64,000 nucleotides of DNA from Prevotella sp. ne3005 (GTDB lineage Bacteria > Bacteroidota > Bacteroidia > Bacteroidales > Bacteroidaceae). The notes beneath the pieces were generated by a model, which saw only the letters and a program-made list of their open reading frames with translations, had not been told where the DNA came from and did no database searches. Position 1 is the first letter of the stretch. Every line of letters begins with the position of its first letter. The DNA is taken from contig NZ_FOCK01000005.1 in the NCBI RefSeq assembly GCF_900110085.1, forward strand, positions 124,001-188,000, in the 5' to 3' direction. Position numbers and translations under genes: made by a program. Positions 39,423 through 47,207 of the stretch are shown piece after piece.

Positions 39423-39722
39423 TTATATTGATGCTGCATCTATCTTGTCATATTCGCTGTGGGTTCCAACAAATCGGATGAATACATGCCCAATTGTGAA
39501 CTTAACCACTACTATCAAGCGATATTTATTCCCCTTGATGTTAAATACGTAATGCTGGTTGCCAACGTAGTCAGTAGCAGGGAAATCAACCTTGATATCC
39601 GACAGATTCTTCCACTCTGCCTTTTCGGCTATGTCATACCAGCGTTCGAGAGCTGCCTGAGAGTCTCCATGCCCTTCAGAGCTGTAGAACTCCACTAACC
39701 GTCTATGTGATACTATTCTCAT
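39423..39722 (-). CDS. higB: HigB-type mRNA interferase toxin
   Basis: 99 residues from the ATG at 39722 (MRIVSHRRLVEFYSS). ALERWYDIAEKAEWKNLSDI, DYVGNQHYVFNIKGNKYRLI and VKFTIGHVFIRFVGTHSEYD are the HigB/RelE-type fold; family members cleave mRNA at the ribosome. The -7 box at 39731-39738 leaves a leader of only a few bases. Confidence 0.88.
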   Translation of the reverse strand: MRIVSHRRLVEFYSSEGHGDSQAALERWYDIAEKAEWKNLSDIKVDFPATDYVGNQHYVFNIKGNKYRLIVVVKFTIGHVFIRFVGTHSEYDKIDAASI

Positions 39723-39730
39723 TTCGGGGG

Positions 39731-39738
39731 CAAAGGTA
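39731..39738 (-). promoter_or_regulatory. -7 box of higBA
   Basis: TACCTTTG on the minus strand; near-leaderless start. Confidence 0.6.
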
Positions 39739-39876
39739 AATAATAATTTTGAAATTCGCAAGTTTTTACGGGATTATTTTTGTTTTTCAAATAATTTATC
39801 TACCCTTGCTATCTCTTGGGAGGTTTCACACCTCCCACCGCTAAGGCATCCTTTGGTGGTGTTTTTCATAACATAA

Positions 39877-39911
39877 CAAAAGCCCCAGGAGATTTCTCCA
39901 AGGGCTTTTTC
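39877..39911 (-). terminator. Terminator after the smalltalk gene
   Basis: On the plus strand AAAAGCCCCAGGAGATTTCT then CCAAGGGCTTTTTC. The stem pairs GCCC with GGGC and GGAGA with TCTCC; U/A-rich on both sides. Confidence 0.7.
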
Positions 39912-39913
39912 GT

Positions 39914-40015
39914 CTACATTCCCATGCACGAGGTTGCTCCCAGTGCTGTGAGTACGGCCGTGATCACCGACGCTATAATCTGCAGCGTCCACTTCAGAGT
40001 TTCTCTCTTCGTCAT
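39914..40015 (-). CDS. Smalltalk protein
   Basis: 33 residues: MTKRETLKWTLQIIASVITA then VLTALGATSCMGM. This is the smalltalk family pattern: charged start, one hydrophobic helix with alternating Ile/Thr, and a C-terminal TSC-M. A strong Shine-Dalgarno (AAGGAGG) lies eight bases upstream. It follows the HU-like gene, its usual partner in Bacteroidales. Membrane microprotein, function unknown. Confidence 0.88.
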   Translation of the reverse strand: MTKRETLKWTLQIIASVITAVLTALGATSCMGM

Positions 40016-40066
40016 AAAATACCTCCTTTCCGTCTTTTAGGTTCTACTTTGTTTGTCGAGCGGAGC

Positions 40067-40088
40067 GAGTGGGGGCTAGTGCCCCCTC
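40067..40088. promoter_or_regulatory. Intercistronic hairpin between HU-like and smalltalk genes
   Basis: GGGGGC-TAGT-GCCCCC with flanking GTG/CAC. There is no long U-tract, so it may stabilise the mRNA or tune smalltalk expression. Confidence 0.5.
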
Positions 40089-40090
40089 AC

Positions 40091-40636
40091 TCATTCGCCT
40101 GATCCGGACGATGCGGTGGCAACCGCAAACGAGCCGATGGGAATTTTCTCCTGATAGGTGCGCTCCTTGCCATCGATGGTCTTCTTCTTCGACTCGATCA
40201 CGTAGGCGGCCTTAAAGGTACACTCGTCCTTCAGTGCGCGACTGGTGAGCTTCTCGCCCTTCGAGTTCTCGGGGGTAAAGCGCAGGTGTACACCCGCAAT
40301 CAGGTTGTCTACTCCAACTGCCAGCGACTTCTCCACCGTGTCCTGCGCCTTCTTGCCGTCGCTCTCGATGCTGGGGCTGAAGGTACCGAAGCCGTCGAGC
40401 TTCACGGGCTGGCCCTGCGTCACCATCTCCTTCAGACAGCTGACGATGTTCTGCAACACGAGCACTGCCATGGGGTAGTCCACCAGCTTTCCATGCTCAG
40501 CGAGGTGACGGGCGAAGCCCTTCAGGTTCAGAGGCTCCTTGGTGTCAGCCTCGGGATAGTACTGGCCGTAACCGGCGTTGTACTGATTCTTGTTCTTCCG
40601 GAGATTCACCGGAAATGCAATTACTTCACTTGCCAT
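40091..40636 (-). CDS. HU-like DNA-binding protein (Bacteroidales long form)
   Basis: 181 residues, longer than HU (90). The IHF/HU-like core is at about 35-130: LKGFARHLAEHGKLVDYPMA then VLVLQNIVSCLKEMVTQGQP, VKLDGFGTFSPSIESDGKKA and HLRFTPENSKGEKLTS. The C-terminal extension is Lys/Thr/Ser-rich. Chromosomal and phage-associated copies of this family sit with smalltalk and DUF4248 genes, as here. Probably binds and bends DNA. Confidence 0.9.
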   Translation of the reverse strand: MASEVIAFPVNLRKNKNQYNAGYGQYYPEADTKEPLNLKGFARHLAEHGKLVDYPMAVLVLQNIVSCLKEMVTQGQPVKLDGFGTFSPSIESDGKKAQDTVEKSLAVGVDNLIAGVHLRFTPENSKGEKLTSRALKDECTFKAAYVIESKKKTIDGKERTYQEKIPIGSFAVATASSGSGE

Positions 40637-40723
40637 TTTGTTTGTTCCTTTCTTTTTTAAGTTTGTAAATAGTTTGTTTGTTCTCTCTTGCGACCTCGGC
40701 GGTACCGTTCCTCAATCACGATA

Positions 40724-40731
40724 CAAAATTA
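40724..40731 (-). promoter_or_regulatory. -7 box of the HU-like/smalltalk operon
   Basis: TAATTTTG on the minus strand. Confidence 0.55.
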
Positions 40732-40776
40732 CGAAATATTTTGCAACTTTGCAAGCAATTAGTCCTCTTGAAAATA

Positions 40777-40812
40777 CTTATATGAACTTATATGAACTTA
40801 AATGAACTTATA
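40777..40812. repeat. Ten-base direct repeats upstream of the HU-like gene
   Basis: ACTTATATGAACTTATATGA then ACTTAAATGAACTTAT: three and a half units of TATGAACTTA with a period of 10, one helix turn. It lies between the divergent HU-like and DUF4248 promoters. Confidence 0.7.
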
Positions 40813-40857
40813 CCAAATATTTTGTACTTTTCTCTTGGTAATCTCACCGATTTTTAG

Positions 40858-40865
40858 TATCTTTG
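40858..40865 (+). promoter_or_regulatory. -7 box of the DUF4248 gene
   Basis: TATCTTTG in TAGTATCTTTGCACTC. Confidence 0.7.
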
Positions 40866-40899
40866 CACTCGCATACAAGATAAATCTGATAATACGATT

Positions 40900-41124
40900 A
40901 TGAACAAACAACAACAGTCATTATGTACTAATTCTCAGCCTTCGATGGGCCGCATGGAGTTGGCGCAAGCCTATTTCCCGTCTATTCTGCCTCGTTCAGC
41001 ATGGCTTAAATTCAGGTCTCTGCTTGAGGATTACCCCGAACTTTCAGGGTTTGCTCATCAGAAGCGTCGCACCTACCTACCATCAGAGGTCAACATTATT
41101 TACCAATATTTAGGGCGCCCGTAA
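40900..41124 (+). CDS. DUF4248 protein
   Basis: 74 residues. MELAQAYFPSILPRSAWLKF then RSLLEDYPEL and RRTYLPSEVNIIYQYLGRP match DUF4248, a small Bacteroidales helical family with an HTH-like look. It commonly lies beside HU-like, smalltalk, DUF3987 and lysozyme-like genes, all present in this window. Function unknown; DNA binding is plausible. Confidence 0.85.
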   Translation: MNKQQQSLCTNSQPSMGRMELAQAYFPSILPRSAWLKFRSLLEDYPELSGFAHQKRRTYLPSEVNIIYQYLGRP

Positions 41125-41139
41125 GGGTGCCTTTTTTCC
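41113..41139 (+). terminator. Terminator of the DUF4248 gene
   Basis: GGCGCCC-GTAA-GGGTGCC then TTTTTT. Overlaps the last codons. Confidence 0.8.
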
Positions 41140-41316
41140 GGGTCCTGAGCCTGTAAAAAGATTACTCGGAGTAAAGTCAGAGTTTAGTCGGAGTAATCTC
41201 CTGCTTTACTTTGACTAAAATCATGCTTTACTACGCACCGCCGCGCAACAATATTTTTATTGAGGTTATTTTGTTGTATATTTTTACGTAAATTGTGTCT
41301 TTTATGTGTCATGTGT

Positions 41317-41346
41317 GTCATGTGTCACGAGTGTCATTAAGCTTTT
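41317..41346 (+). repeat. Left copy of a 30-bp direct repeat bracketing the defence region
   Basis: GTCATGTGTCACGAGTGTCA then TTAAGCTTTT. It agrees at 28 of 30 bases with 58542-58571, in the same orientation. Confidence 0.7.
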
Positions 41347-41363
41347 CGGGGGCCGAATATGCT

Positions 41364-41401
41364 CATATAAATATATAAATTATAATTTATATATTTATAT
41401 G
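41364..41401. repeat. Perfect 38-bp AT-rich palindrome
   Basis: Arms of 19 bp: CATATAAATATATAAATTA and its exact complement, no spacer. Only the two outer pairs contain G or C. Cruciform-prone; too AT-rich to be an ordinary terminator. Confidence 0.85.
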
Positions 41402-41429
41402 ATATAATATTCCCCCCTCCAATCTTAAA

Positions 41430-41467
41430 ATCCTTAATGACCTTAATGACCAATGACCTTAATGACC
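41430..41467. repeat. TTAATGACC direct repeats
   Basis: CCTTAATGACCTTAATGACC then AATGACCTTAATGACC: four units. The complementary GGTCATTAA occurs at 58532-58540, next to the right copy of the 30-bp repeat. Confidence 0.65.
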
Positions 41468-41549
41468 ACAAATCTTTCAAGAACCCCATCAATTCCTGTT
41501 GCAAATGAACTTTTTAGGCGAATAATTTGGAAGTCTAAAGGGGATTTAT

Positions 41550-41557
41550 TATCTTTG
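41550..41557 (+). promoter_or_regulatory. -7 box of the restriction-modification operon
   Basis: TATCTTTG in TTATTATCTTTGCACC, 24 bp before the DUF2971 start. Confidence 0.75.
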
Positions 41558-41580
41558 CACCTAATTAATCAAAGCCAAGG

Positions 41581-42348
41581 ATGGTCGCTAACAAACTATA
41601 TAAATATCTTGATGCTGATGGTGGAATGAAGATGCTAAATTACAGCAATCTTCAGTTCACTAACTCTACACGTTTGAACGACCCCTTTGACTGTCATCCC
41701 AGTCTGATAGATTTTTCTCAAGTCCCCAAAGAAAGGACTAAATATTGGGATAAAGAAGATGTTATAGCCGTTGAATCAAACCATTATGAATTATTGAGAG
41801 ATAAGGCATGGGTTTGTAGTCTTTCTAAATTGCACGATTCCTTGCTGATGTGGAGCTATTATGGCAACCATAAAGGTGTATGCATAGGTATCGATATGGA
41901 AAAAGCCGACCAATATCTTTCCCGTATACATTGCAATGTGTTTATCGGGGCTTTTGATATGGAAGTCCAATATAAGGACATCATCGAGAAACCTGATTAT
42001 TTCCATGATGCGAAAGACTATTATCGTTATCAATTATCGACAAAAGCAAAAGTTTGGGAGCATGAGCGCGAAGTAAGATTGATATTAATTGATCCTTCTT
42101 TAGCATTTATTCCGATGTCTCTTCCGTATACCCCCCAAGAAGGCGAAATAACTGACTGGAAAGAAGTTCGTGCGTATCCTAAAATTGGAGGTGAATGTTT
42201 TGAATCGCTGTACTTGGGAATCAAAATCGACGAAGCCGATAAAGAAAAAATAATCACAATTGCCCGTAAGTGCAATCCTAACATCAAGATATATCAAATG
42301 ACAATAGATCCTGATGCCTTCAGGCTGAAGGAAGAACAAATAAACTAA
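41581..42348 (+). CDS. DUF2971 protein at the head of the restriction operon
   Basis: 255 residues. LYKYLDADGGMKMLNYSNLQ then FTNSTRLNDPFDC, WVCSLSKLHDSLLMWSYYGN then HKGVCIGID and WEHEREVRLI are the DUF2971 pattern. The family is frequent in defence islands but has no settled function. It ends three bases before hsdM, so it belongs to that operon. Confidence 0.85.
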   Translation: MVANKLYKYLDADGGMKMLNYSNLQFTNSTRLNDPFDCHPSLIDFSQVPKERTKYWDKEDVIAVESNHYELLRDKAWVCSLSKLHDSLLMWSYYGNHKGVCIGIDMEKADQYLSRIHCNVFIGAFDMEVQYKDIIEKPDYFHDAKDYYRYQLSTKAKVWEHEREVRLILIDPSLAFIPMSLPYTPQEGEITDWKEVRAYPKIGGECFESLYLGIKIDEADKEKIITIARKCNPNIKIYQMTIDPDAFRLKEEQIN

Positions 42349-42350
42349 AT

Positions 42351-43913
42351 ATGGCAAAGAAACAGATAAAAGAAAAATCGATTGAAGAAACGCTGTGGGA
42401 ATCAGCGAATAAGCTGCGAGGCTCTGTGGAGCCATCGGAGTATAAGCACGTGGTGCTGAGTCTTATCTTCCTGAAGTATGCCTACGATCGTTTTACTGAG
42501 CGTAGGAATGAACTGGTGGCTGATGGCAAGGAGCAGTTTGCTGATAATCCCGTTTTCTATAACGCTAAGAATGTATTCTATCTGGAACCTGAGAGCCGTT
42601 GGGATTTCCTGATTGAGAATGCCAAGCAGAACGATATTTCCATCAAGATAGACAAGGCATTGGCAAAGGTAGAGGATAGCAACCCATCGCTGAAGGGTGC
42701 CTTACCCAGCAACTACTATGCTGGTCTGTCGCTCGATCGTACCAAGTTAGCTGCCTTGCTCGACGAGATCAATAAGATTGATACGCTGAAAGACCCTGAG
42801 CACGATCTGATGGGGCGTGTGTATGAGTACTTCTTAGGCAAGTTTGCTATTGCAGAGGGTAAGGGTAAAGGAGAATACTATACGCCAAAGACCATTGTAA
42901 ACCTGATAGCAGAGATGATTGAGCCCTATCGTGGCAAGATTTACGACCCCTGTTGTGGTTCTGGCGGTATGTTTGTGCAGAGCATGAAGTTTATCGAGGC
43001 CCATCATGGTAACAAGCGCGACATCTCAGTCTATGGTCAGGAATATACCAACACCACGTATAAGCTGGCGAAGATGAACCTGGCTATTCGTGGTATTGCC
43101 TGTAATCTGGGTGAAATGGCTGCTGACACCTTCCATAATGACCAGCATAAGGACCTGAATGCCGACTTCATCATGGCCAATCCTCCCTTCAATCAGAAGG
43201 ACTGGCGAGCAGATAATGAGTTGGTGGATGATCCCCGTTGGATGGGGTATGACACACCTCCTACCAGCAATGCCAACTATGGTTGGATTCTGAACATCGT
43301 CAGCAAACTCTCTGCTAACGGTACTGCTGGCTTCTTGTTGGCCAATGGCGCATTAAGTGGCGATGGCACAGAGTTGGCTATCCGCAAGCAGCTTATTCAG
43401 AACCATATTGTAGAGGCCATTGTGATTCTTCCACACAAGATGTTCTACTCTACAGATATTAGTGTGACACTGTGGATTATGAACAATAACAAGAAAGCTC
43501 GTACTGTCGAGCAGAATGGCAAGATGGTGAAGTATCGCAATCGCGAGAACGAGGTGCTTTTCGTCGACCTGCGACTTTGGGGAGAACCTTTTGAAAAGAA
43601 GTATGTTCAATTCCCTGTAGACCAGATACAACAGGTGGCTCAAAACTTCCACAACTGGCAGAGAGATGGTTACGAAGAAAACTATCATAACGAGGCTGGT
43701 TATTGCTATTCTGCAACTACAGAAGAAATTGAAGCTAAAGGCTGGAGCCTGGTTCCGAGCAAGTACATTGAGTTCAAAGGAACTGCTGAGGAAATCGATT
43801 ATGACGGAAAGATGAAGCAGATTCAGTCTGATCTTCGTGACTTGTTAGTACAGGAAGAAGAGAGTAAAAAGCAACTGAAAGAACTCTTTGCAAAGTTGGG
43901 CTATGGAATATAA
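42351..43913 (+). CDS. hsdM: Type I restriction-modification DNA methyltransferase subunit
   Basis: 520 residues. N-terminal helical HsdM_N (SANKLRGSVEPSEYKHVVLS). SAM motif YDPCCGSGGMFVQS at 198-211 and catalytic MANPPFNQKDW around 276-286 (N6-adenine type, NPPF). With HsdS it methylates the host recognition site; with HsdR it restricts. Its last codons overlap the hsdS start. Confidence 0.96.
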   Translation: MAKKQIKEKSIEETLWESANKLRGSVEPSEYKHVVLSLIFLKYAYDRFTERRNELVADGKEQFADNPVFYNAKNVFYLEPESRWDFLIENAKQNDISIKIDKALAKVEDSNPSLKGALPSNYYAGLSLDRTKLAALLDEINKIDTLKDPEHDLMGRVYEYFLGKFAIAEGKGKGEYYTPKTIVNLIAEMIEPYRGKIYDPCCGSGGMFVQSMKFIEAHHGNKRDISVYGQEYTNTTYKLAKMNLAIRGIACNLGEMAADTFHNDQHKDLNADFIMANPPFNQKDWRADNELVDDPRWMGYDTPPTSNANYGWILNIVSKLSANGTAGFLLANGALSGDGTELAIRKQLIQNHIVEAIVILPHKMFYSTDISVTLWIMNNNKKARTVEQNGKMVKYRNRENEVLFVDLRLWGEPFEKKYVQFPVDQIQQVAQNFHNWQRDGYEENYHNEAGYCYSATTEEIEAKGWSLVPSKYIEFKGTAEEIDYDGKMKQIQSDLRDLLVQEEESKKQLKELFAKLGYGI

Positions 43914-44973
43914 GAGATTAGGAGATTATATAGAGCCTATTGACGAGCGCAATAGTAAATTGGAAATCAAATTGTCGCAAGGTATTTGCAACGAGAAATA
44001 TTTCCAAGACCCTCGTCAAGTAGCGGAGAATTCTGCTGCTGACAAGATTGTGCGTCGAGGTTACTTTGCTTATAATAGAGCAACGACTCGTAATGGCGAA
44101 AAGATATCTATAGCTTATCGTGAAGGACCAGATTGTACTGTTTCTTCTGCCTATCAGGTATTTCGAATTAAAGATGAAGAGAAACTGAATCCCAAATATC
44201 TCTTGATGTGGTATAAGCGTTCTGACTTTGACCGTTATGCCAGATTCAGGTCACATGGAAGTGCTCACGAGTTCTTCGAGTATGAGGAGATGTGTGGAGT
44301 TTATCTTCCTTTACCAGATATTGATCGTCAGCGTGAAATCGTGGAGGAATACGAAACGCTATCCCGTCGCATTCGTCTGAATGAGCAGATGATTGAGAAA
44401 CTCGAAGCCACAGCCCAAGCCCTCTACCGCAAAATGTTTGTTGATGGCATCGACAAAGAAAACCTGCCTGAAGGTTGGGAAATGGGAACGATTGGGGATT
44501 TGTTTGAATTACAACGTGGATTTGATTTACCAAGCCAAGAAAGGACAGAAGGTGTTTATCCCATCTATGCATCTACGGGCATTACTGAATATCATAACGC
44601 GTATAAAGTAGAACCGCCATGTGTCGTTACTGGGCGAAGTGGCACAATAGGGGAGGTCTTTTATGTAGATAAGCAATGCTGGCCCCTCAATACGACGTTG
44701 TGGGTTAAAGACTTTAAGAATACACCTCCTTTCTTTGTTTATTACAAACTGAAAGAATTGGAATTAGGTAAAACGGTATCGGGTTTTGCTGCTGTACCAA
44801 CATTGAATCGAAATGATGTTCACATGATGGAATCTTTGATGCCACCAATAGGTTTATTAGCTGAATTTGAAAAGGAGATGACTGTCATACATCATCACCA
44901 ATCAATAACAGAGCAAGAAAACGAGAAACTAACAGAATTACAGTCTTTGCTTTTGGCGAAGATGGGGCAATAA
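43903..44973 (+). CDS. hsdS: Type I restriction-modification specificity subunit
   Basis: 356 residues from the ATG at 43903, which overlaps the hsdM stop region. Two target-recognition domains at about 1-170 and 180-350. Each ends in a conserved helix (REIVEEYETLSRRIRLNEQM then IEKLEATAQALYRKMF; LLAEFEKEMTVIHHHQSITE). The TRDs are unlike each other, predicting a bipartite target. Overlapping start and AT-rich second half are usual for hsdS. Confidence 0.94.
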   Translation: MEYKRLGDYIEPIDERNSKLEIKLSQGICNEKYFQDPRQVAENSAADKIVRRGYFAYNRATTRNGEKISIAYREGPDCTVSSAYQVFRIKDEEKLNPKYLLMWYKRSDFDRYARFRSHGSAHEFFEYEEMCGVYLPLPDIDRQREIVEEYETLSRRIRLNEQMIEKLEATAQALYRKMFVDGIDKENLPEGWEMGTIGDLFELQRGFDLPSQERTEGVYPIYASTGITEYHNAYKVEPPCVVTGRSGTIGEVFYVDKQCWPLNTTLWVKDFKNTPPFFVYYKLKELELGKTVSGFAAVPTLNRNDVHMMESLMPPIGLLAEFEKEMTVIHHHQSITEQENEKLTELQSLLLAKMGQ

Positions 44974-44985
44974 AAAAGAAATAAT

Positions 44986-46968
44986 ATGGTCTTAGAAACA
45001 GCAGCAATAGCAACAGCAGCCAAACCTTTAGTAGAGAAGATCGTTGTTGAATTAATTACTCCTAAGATTAAACAGTTTGTGGTGTGGTGCAAAGATGAGT
45101 ATAATGAGAAAATGATTCCAACTGCGGAACATTTTCAGGAGTATTTAGAACGGACATATGAAAAGTATAGTTGTATCAATGTACTTGCTATTCCTAATTC
45201 TCAATTCCAACTTAAAGATATTTATGTCACGCAATCATTAGTAAAATATAATCGTTTTGAAAGTGAGGGTGATACTACGATAATAAATCGGTTACCAACA
45301 GAATTGATTAAGAAGTATAAGAAATTATTAATTACAGATACTGCTGGTATGGGTAAGTCAACGATTCTGAAATACATGTTCATTGATTTGATAGACAAAG
45401 GTTTAAATGAAGTTGGAATACCCATTTTTGTTGAACTGAATAGACTTAATAAAAATCGTTCTATTCTTATAGAAATTCAAGAAGAAATGGATTCGTTATC
45501 CAAAAAGTTTGATACTAATTTGCTTTTTAAACTTATCCAAACTGGTGGTTTTATTTTCTTTTTAGATGGCTACGATGAGATATCTATTGCTGATAGGAAC
45601 TACGTAATTCAGGATATTCAGTCTTTTATTTCAAAAGCTGGCACAAAAAACTATTATATTTTGTCTTCCAGACCAGAAGATAGCTTGGCGAGTTTTGGAG
45701 ACTTTCAGTCATTTAAAGTTCAGCCATTAGCAAAAAAAGAAGCTTTTGAATTGCTAACTAAATATGATATAAGTAATCAAAAGAAAATATCAGAAGAGTT
45801 AATAAAAGAACTTAAAACTGGAAAATATGATTCTATTGATGAATATTTGGTGAACCCTTTACTGGTTTCTTTGTTATATATTGCATTCAATTATAAGGCA
45901 GAAATTCCTCTTAAGAAGCATCAATTTTATCGACAGGTTTATGATGCATTATTTAACTCCCATAAGTTAGCGCAAGGTCAAAAGCCACACGAAAAACGTT
46001 CCGGATTGGATATAGATGATTTTAACCGAGTTTTGAGGTTTGTCGGATATGAATGTCTGATTAGTATAGGTGTTCAATTTGGCAAGGATACAATTCTTGA
46101 CTCCATTAAGAGGGCAAAGACTTTTTGTGGTAATTTGAATTTTGGCGAATCAGACTTCCTGAAAGATTTAATGACTTCAGTCCCTCTATTTTCAAAAGAT
46201 GGAACTGAGTATAAATGGAGCCATAAATCATTAATGGAATATTTTGCTGCTCGATTTATTGCTGAAGATGCAAAAGAGAAACAAGATACAATATTAACAA
46301 GCATTTATAATAGCGAGGATTATTATAAATATATCAATATGTTGGATATATATTACGATATAGATTACAAGGGATTCTCAAAGAACATAACACTTCCATT
46401 ATTGGAAAAATTCATAGCGTACCGCAATAAACATTATCCTAAATTGTATAATAATGTTGATAAAGAGTTGTTAGAAGCTCGTATCGCTCTCTTATTTCCC
46501 TTTTGTCTAACTGGAATTACCAATTATTCATTTTTTAAGAGAAAAGGAAGAGGTAAGCAGGAACTATCTTTTTTCTATAAAAATGTAAAAGATGATAGAT
46601 GGTTTGGAACAAGTTATGGATATTATGATGATTTCGTCATATTAGGATTCCAAAAACAGGAGAATAGCAAGTATTGTTATCTGTCAAGGCTTATATTAAT
46701 AAAACGTCCAGAACTATTTACCAAAAATACAAGAAAACCAGAGAAGATAGATAAAAACCTTTATAAAGAAAATATGATTTATAAAATTGATGTTTTGTCT
46801 GGAGATAATGATATTAGTCTTTTTCAATTAATAAATTCTTTACTATCAGATGGGAATCGTCAATTGTACTCATATTACTTTGATTATAATGCAGTAATAT
46901 CTGAAACAGAGAAAATCAAAAAAGAAATAGAAATTAGTAAGAATCAATTAGATTTGTTACCAAAGTGA
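44986..46968 (+). CDS. NACHT-domain NTPase in the restriction operon
   Basis: 660 residues. An N-terminal helix-rich region of about 110 residues (possible effector or adaptor) precedes the NACHT core. Walker A is TAGMGKSTIL at 119-128. Walker B and its acidic extension are FIFFLDGYDEIS at 189-200. Sensor-like SSRPED and a winged-helix part with HKSLMEYFAARFIAED near 410-430 follow. The C-terminal 200 residues are unassigned and lack obvious LRR or TPR repeats. Related STAND/NACHT proteins defend bacteria against phage. The sequence is visibly more AT-rich than hsdM. It lies 12 bp after hsdS. Confidence 0.88.
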   Translation: MVLETAAIATAAKPLVEKIVVELITPKIKQFVVWCKDEYNEKMIPTAEHFQEYLERTYEKYSCINVLAIPNSQFQLKDIYVTQSLVKYNRFESEGDTTIINRLPTELIKKYKKLLITDTAGMGKSTILKYMFIDLIDKGLNEVGIPIFVELNRLNKNRSILIEIQEEMDSLSKKFDTNLLFKLIQTGGFIFFLDGYDEISIADRNYVIQDIQSFISKAGTKNYYILSSRPEDSLASFGDFQSFKVQPLAKKEAFELLTKYDISNQKKISEELIKELKTGKYDSIDEYLVNPLLVSLLYIAFNYKAEIPLKKHQFYRQVYDALFNSHKLAQGQKPHEKRSGLDIDDFNRVLRFVGYECLISIGVQFGKDTILDSIKRAKTFCGNLNFGESDFLKDLMTSVPLFSKDGTEYKWSHKSLMEYFAARFIAEDAKEKQDTILTSIYNSEDYYKYINMLDIYYDIDYKGFSKNITLPLLEKFIAYRNKHYPKLYNNVDKELLEARIALLFPFCLTGITNYSFFKRKGRGKQELSFFYKNVKDDRWFGTSYGYYDDFVILGFQKQENSKYCYLSRLILIKRPELFTKNTRKPEKIDKNLYKENMIYKIDVLSGDNDISLFQLINSLLSDGNRQLYSYYFDYNAVISETEKIKKEIEISKNQLDLLPK

Positions 46969-46978
46969 AAAAAGGGTT

Positions 46979-47068
46979 ATGATACAACCACAATACGAGA
47001 CGATGCCGGAGCACTATTTATTGTGCTTTAACGATGAGTGTAAAATAGCGGATAGCTGTCTGCATTGA
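46979..47068 (+). pseudogene. Fragment resembling the N-terminus of a DUF6078-type protein
   Basis: 29 codons: MIQPQYETMPEHYLLCFNDE then CKIADSCLH, then a stop. The C-x5-C-x5-CL pattern after a PEHY-like start is like small Bacteroidales proteins annotated DUF6078, which are much longer. It is probably a remnant between the NACHT and RloA-type genes; a real microprotein is the alternative. Confidence 0.45.
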
Positions 47069-47176
47069 CTGTGTTTTTAAAGATATATATTGATAGAGTT
47101 TGGGGTTCTATTACGAAAAATTGCAAAAATAATGCAGATTTTTGGGATAAAATGATATTTAATAGAATTTTAATAG

Positions 47177-47184
47177 TATATTTG
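47177..47184 (+). promoter_or_regulatory. Internal -7 box for the RloA/RloB pair
   Basis: TATATTTG in TAGTATATTTGCGGCAG, 23 bp before the ATG at 47208. The ATPase-RloB pair can therefore be expressed apart from hsdMS. Confidence 0.6.
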
Positions 47185-47207
47185 CGGCAGATAAGACATA
47201 GGGAATT

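Larger units (their letters stand above)
41125..41580. other. 456-bp gene-free border of the defence island
   Basis: Holds the GTGTCAT-type repeat, a 38-bp AT palindrome, TTAATGACC repeats and the promoter at 41550, each described separately. Confidence 0.55.

Noticed and set aside
39774-39992. 72-codon leftward frame across the smalltalk gene
   Set aside because: The smalltalk frame has the Shine-Dalgarno and family match; this one is its frame shadow.
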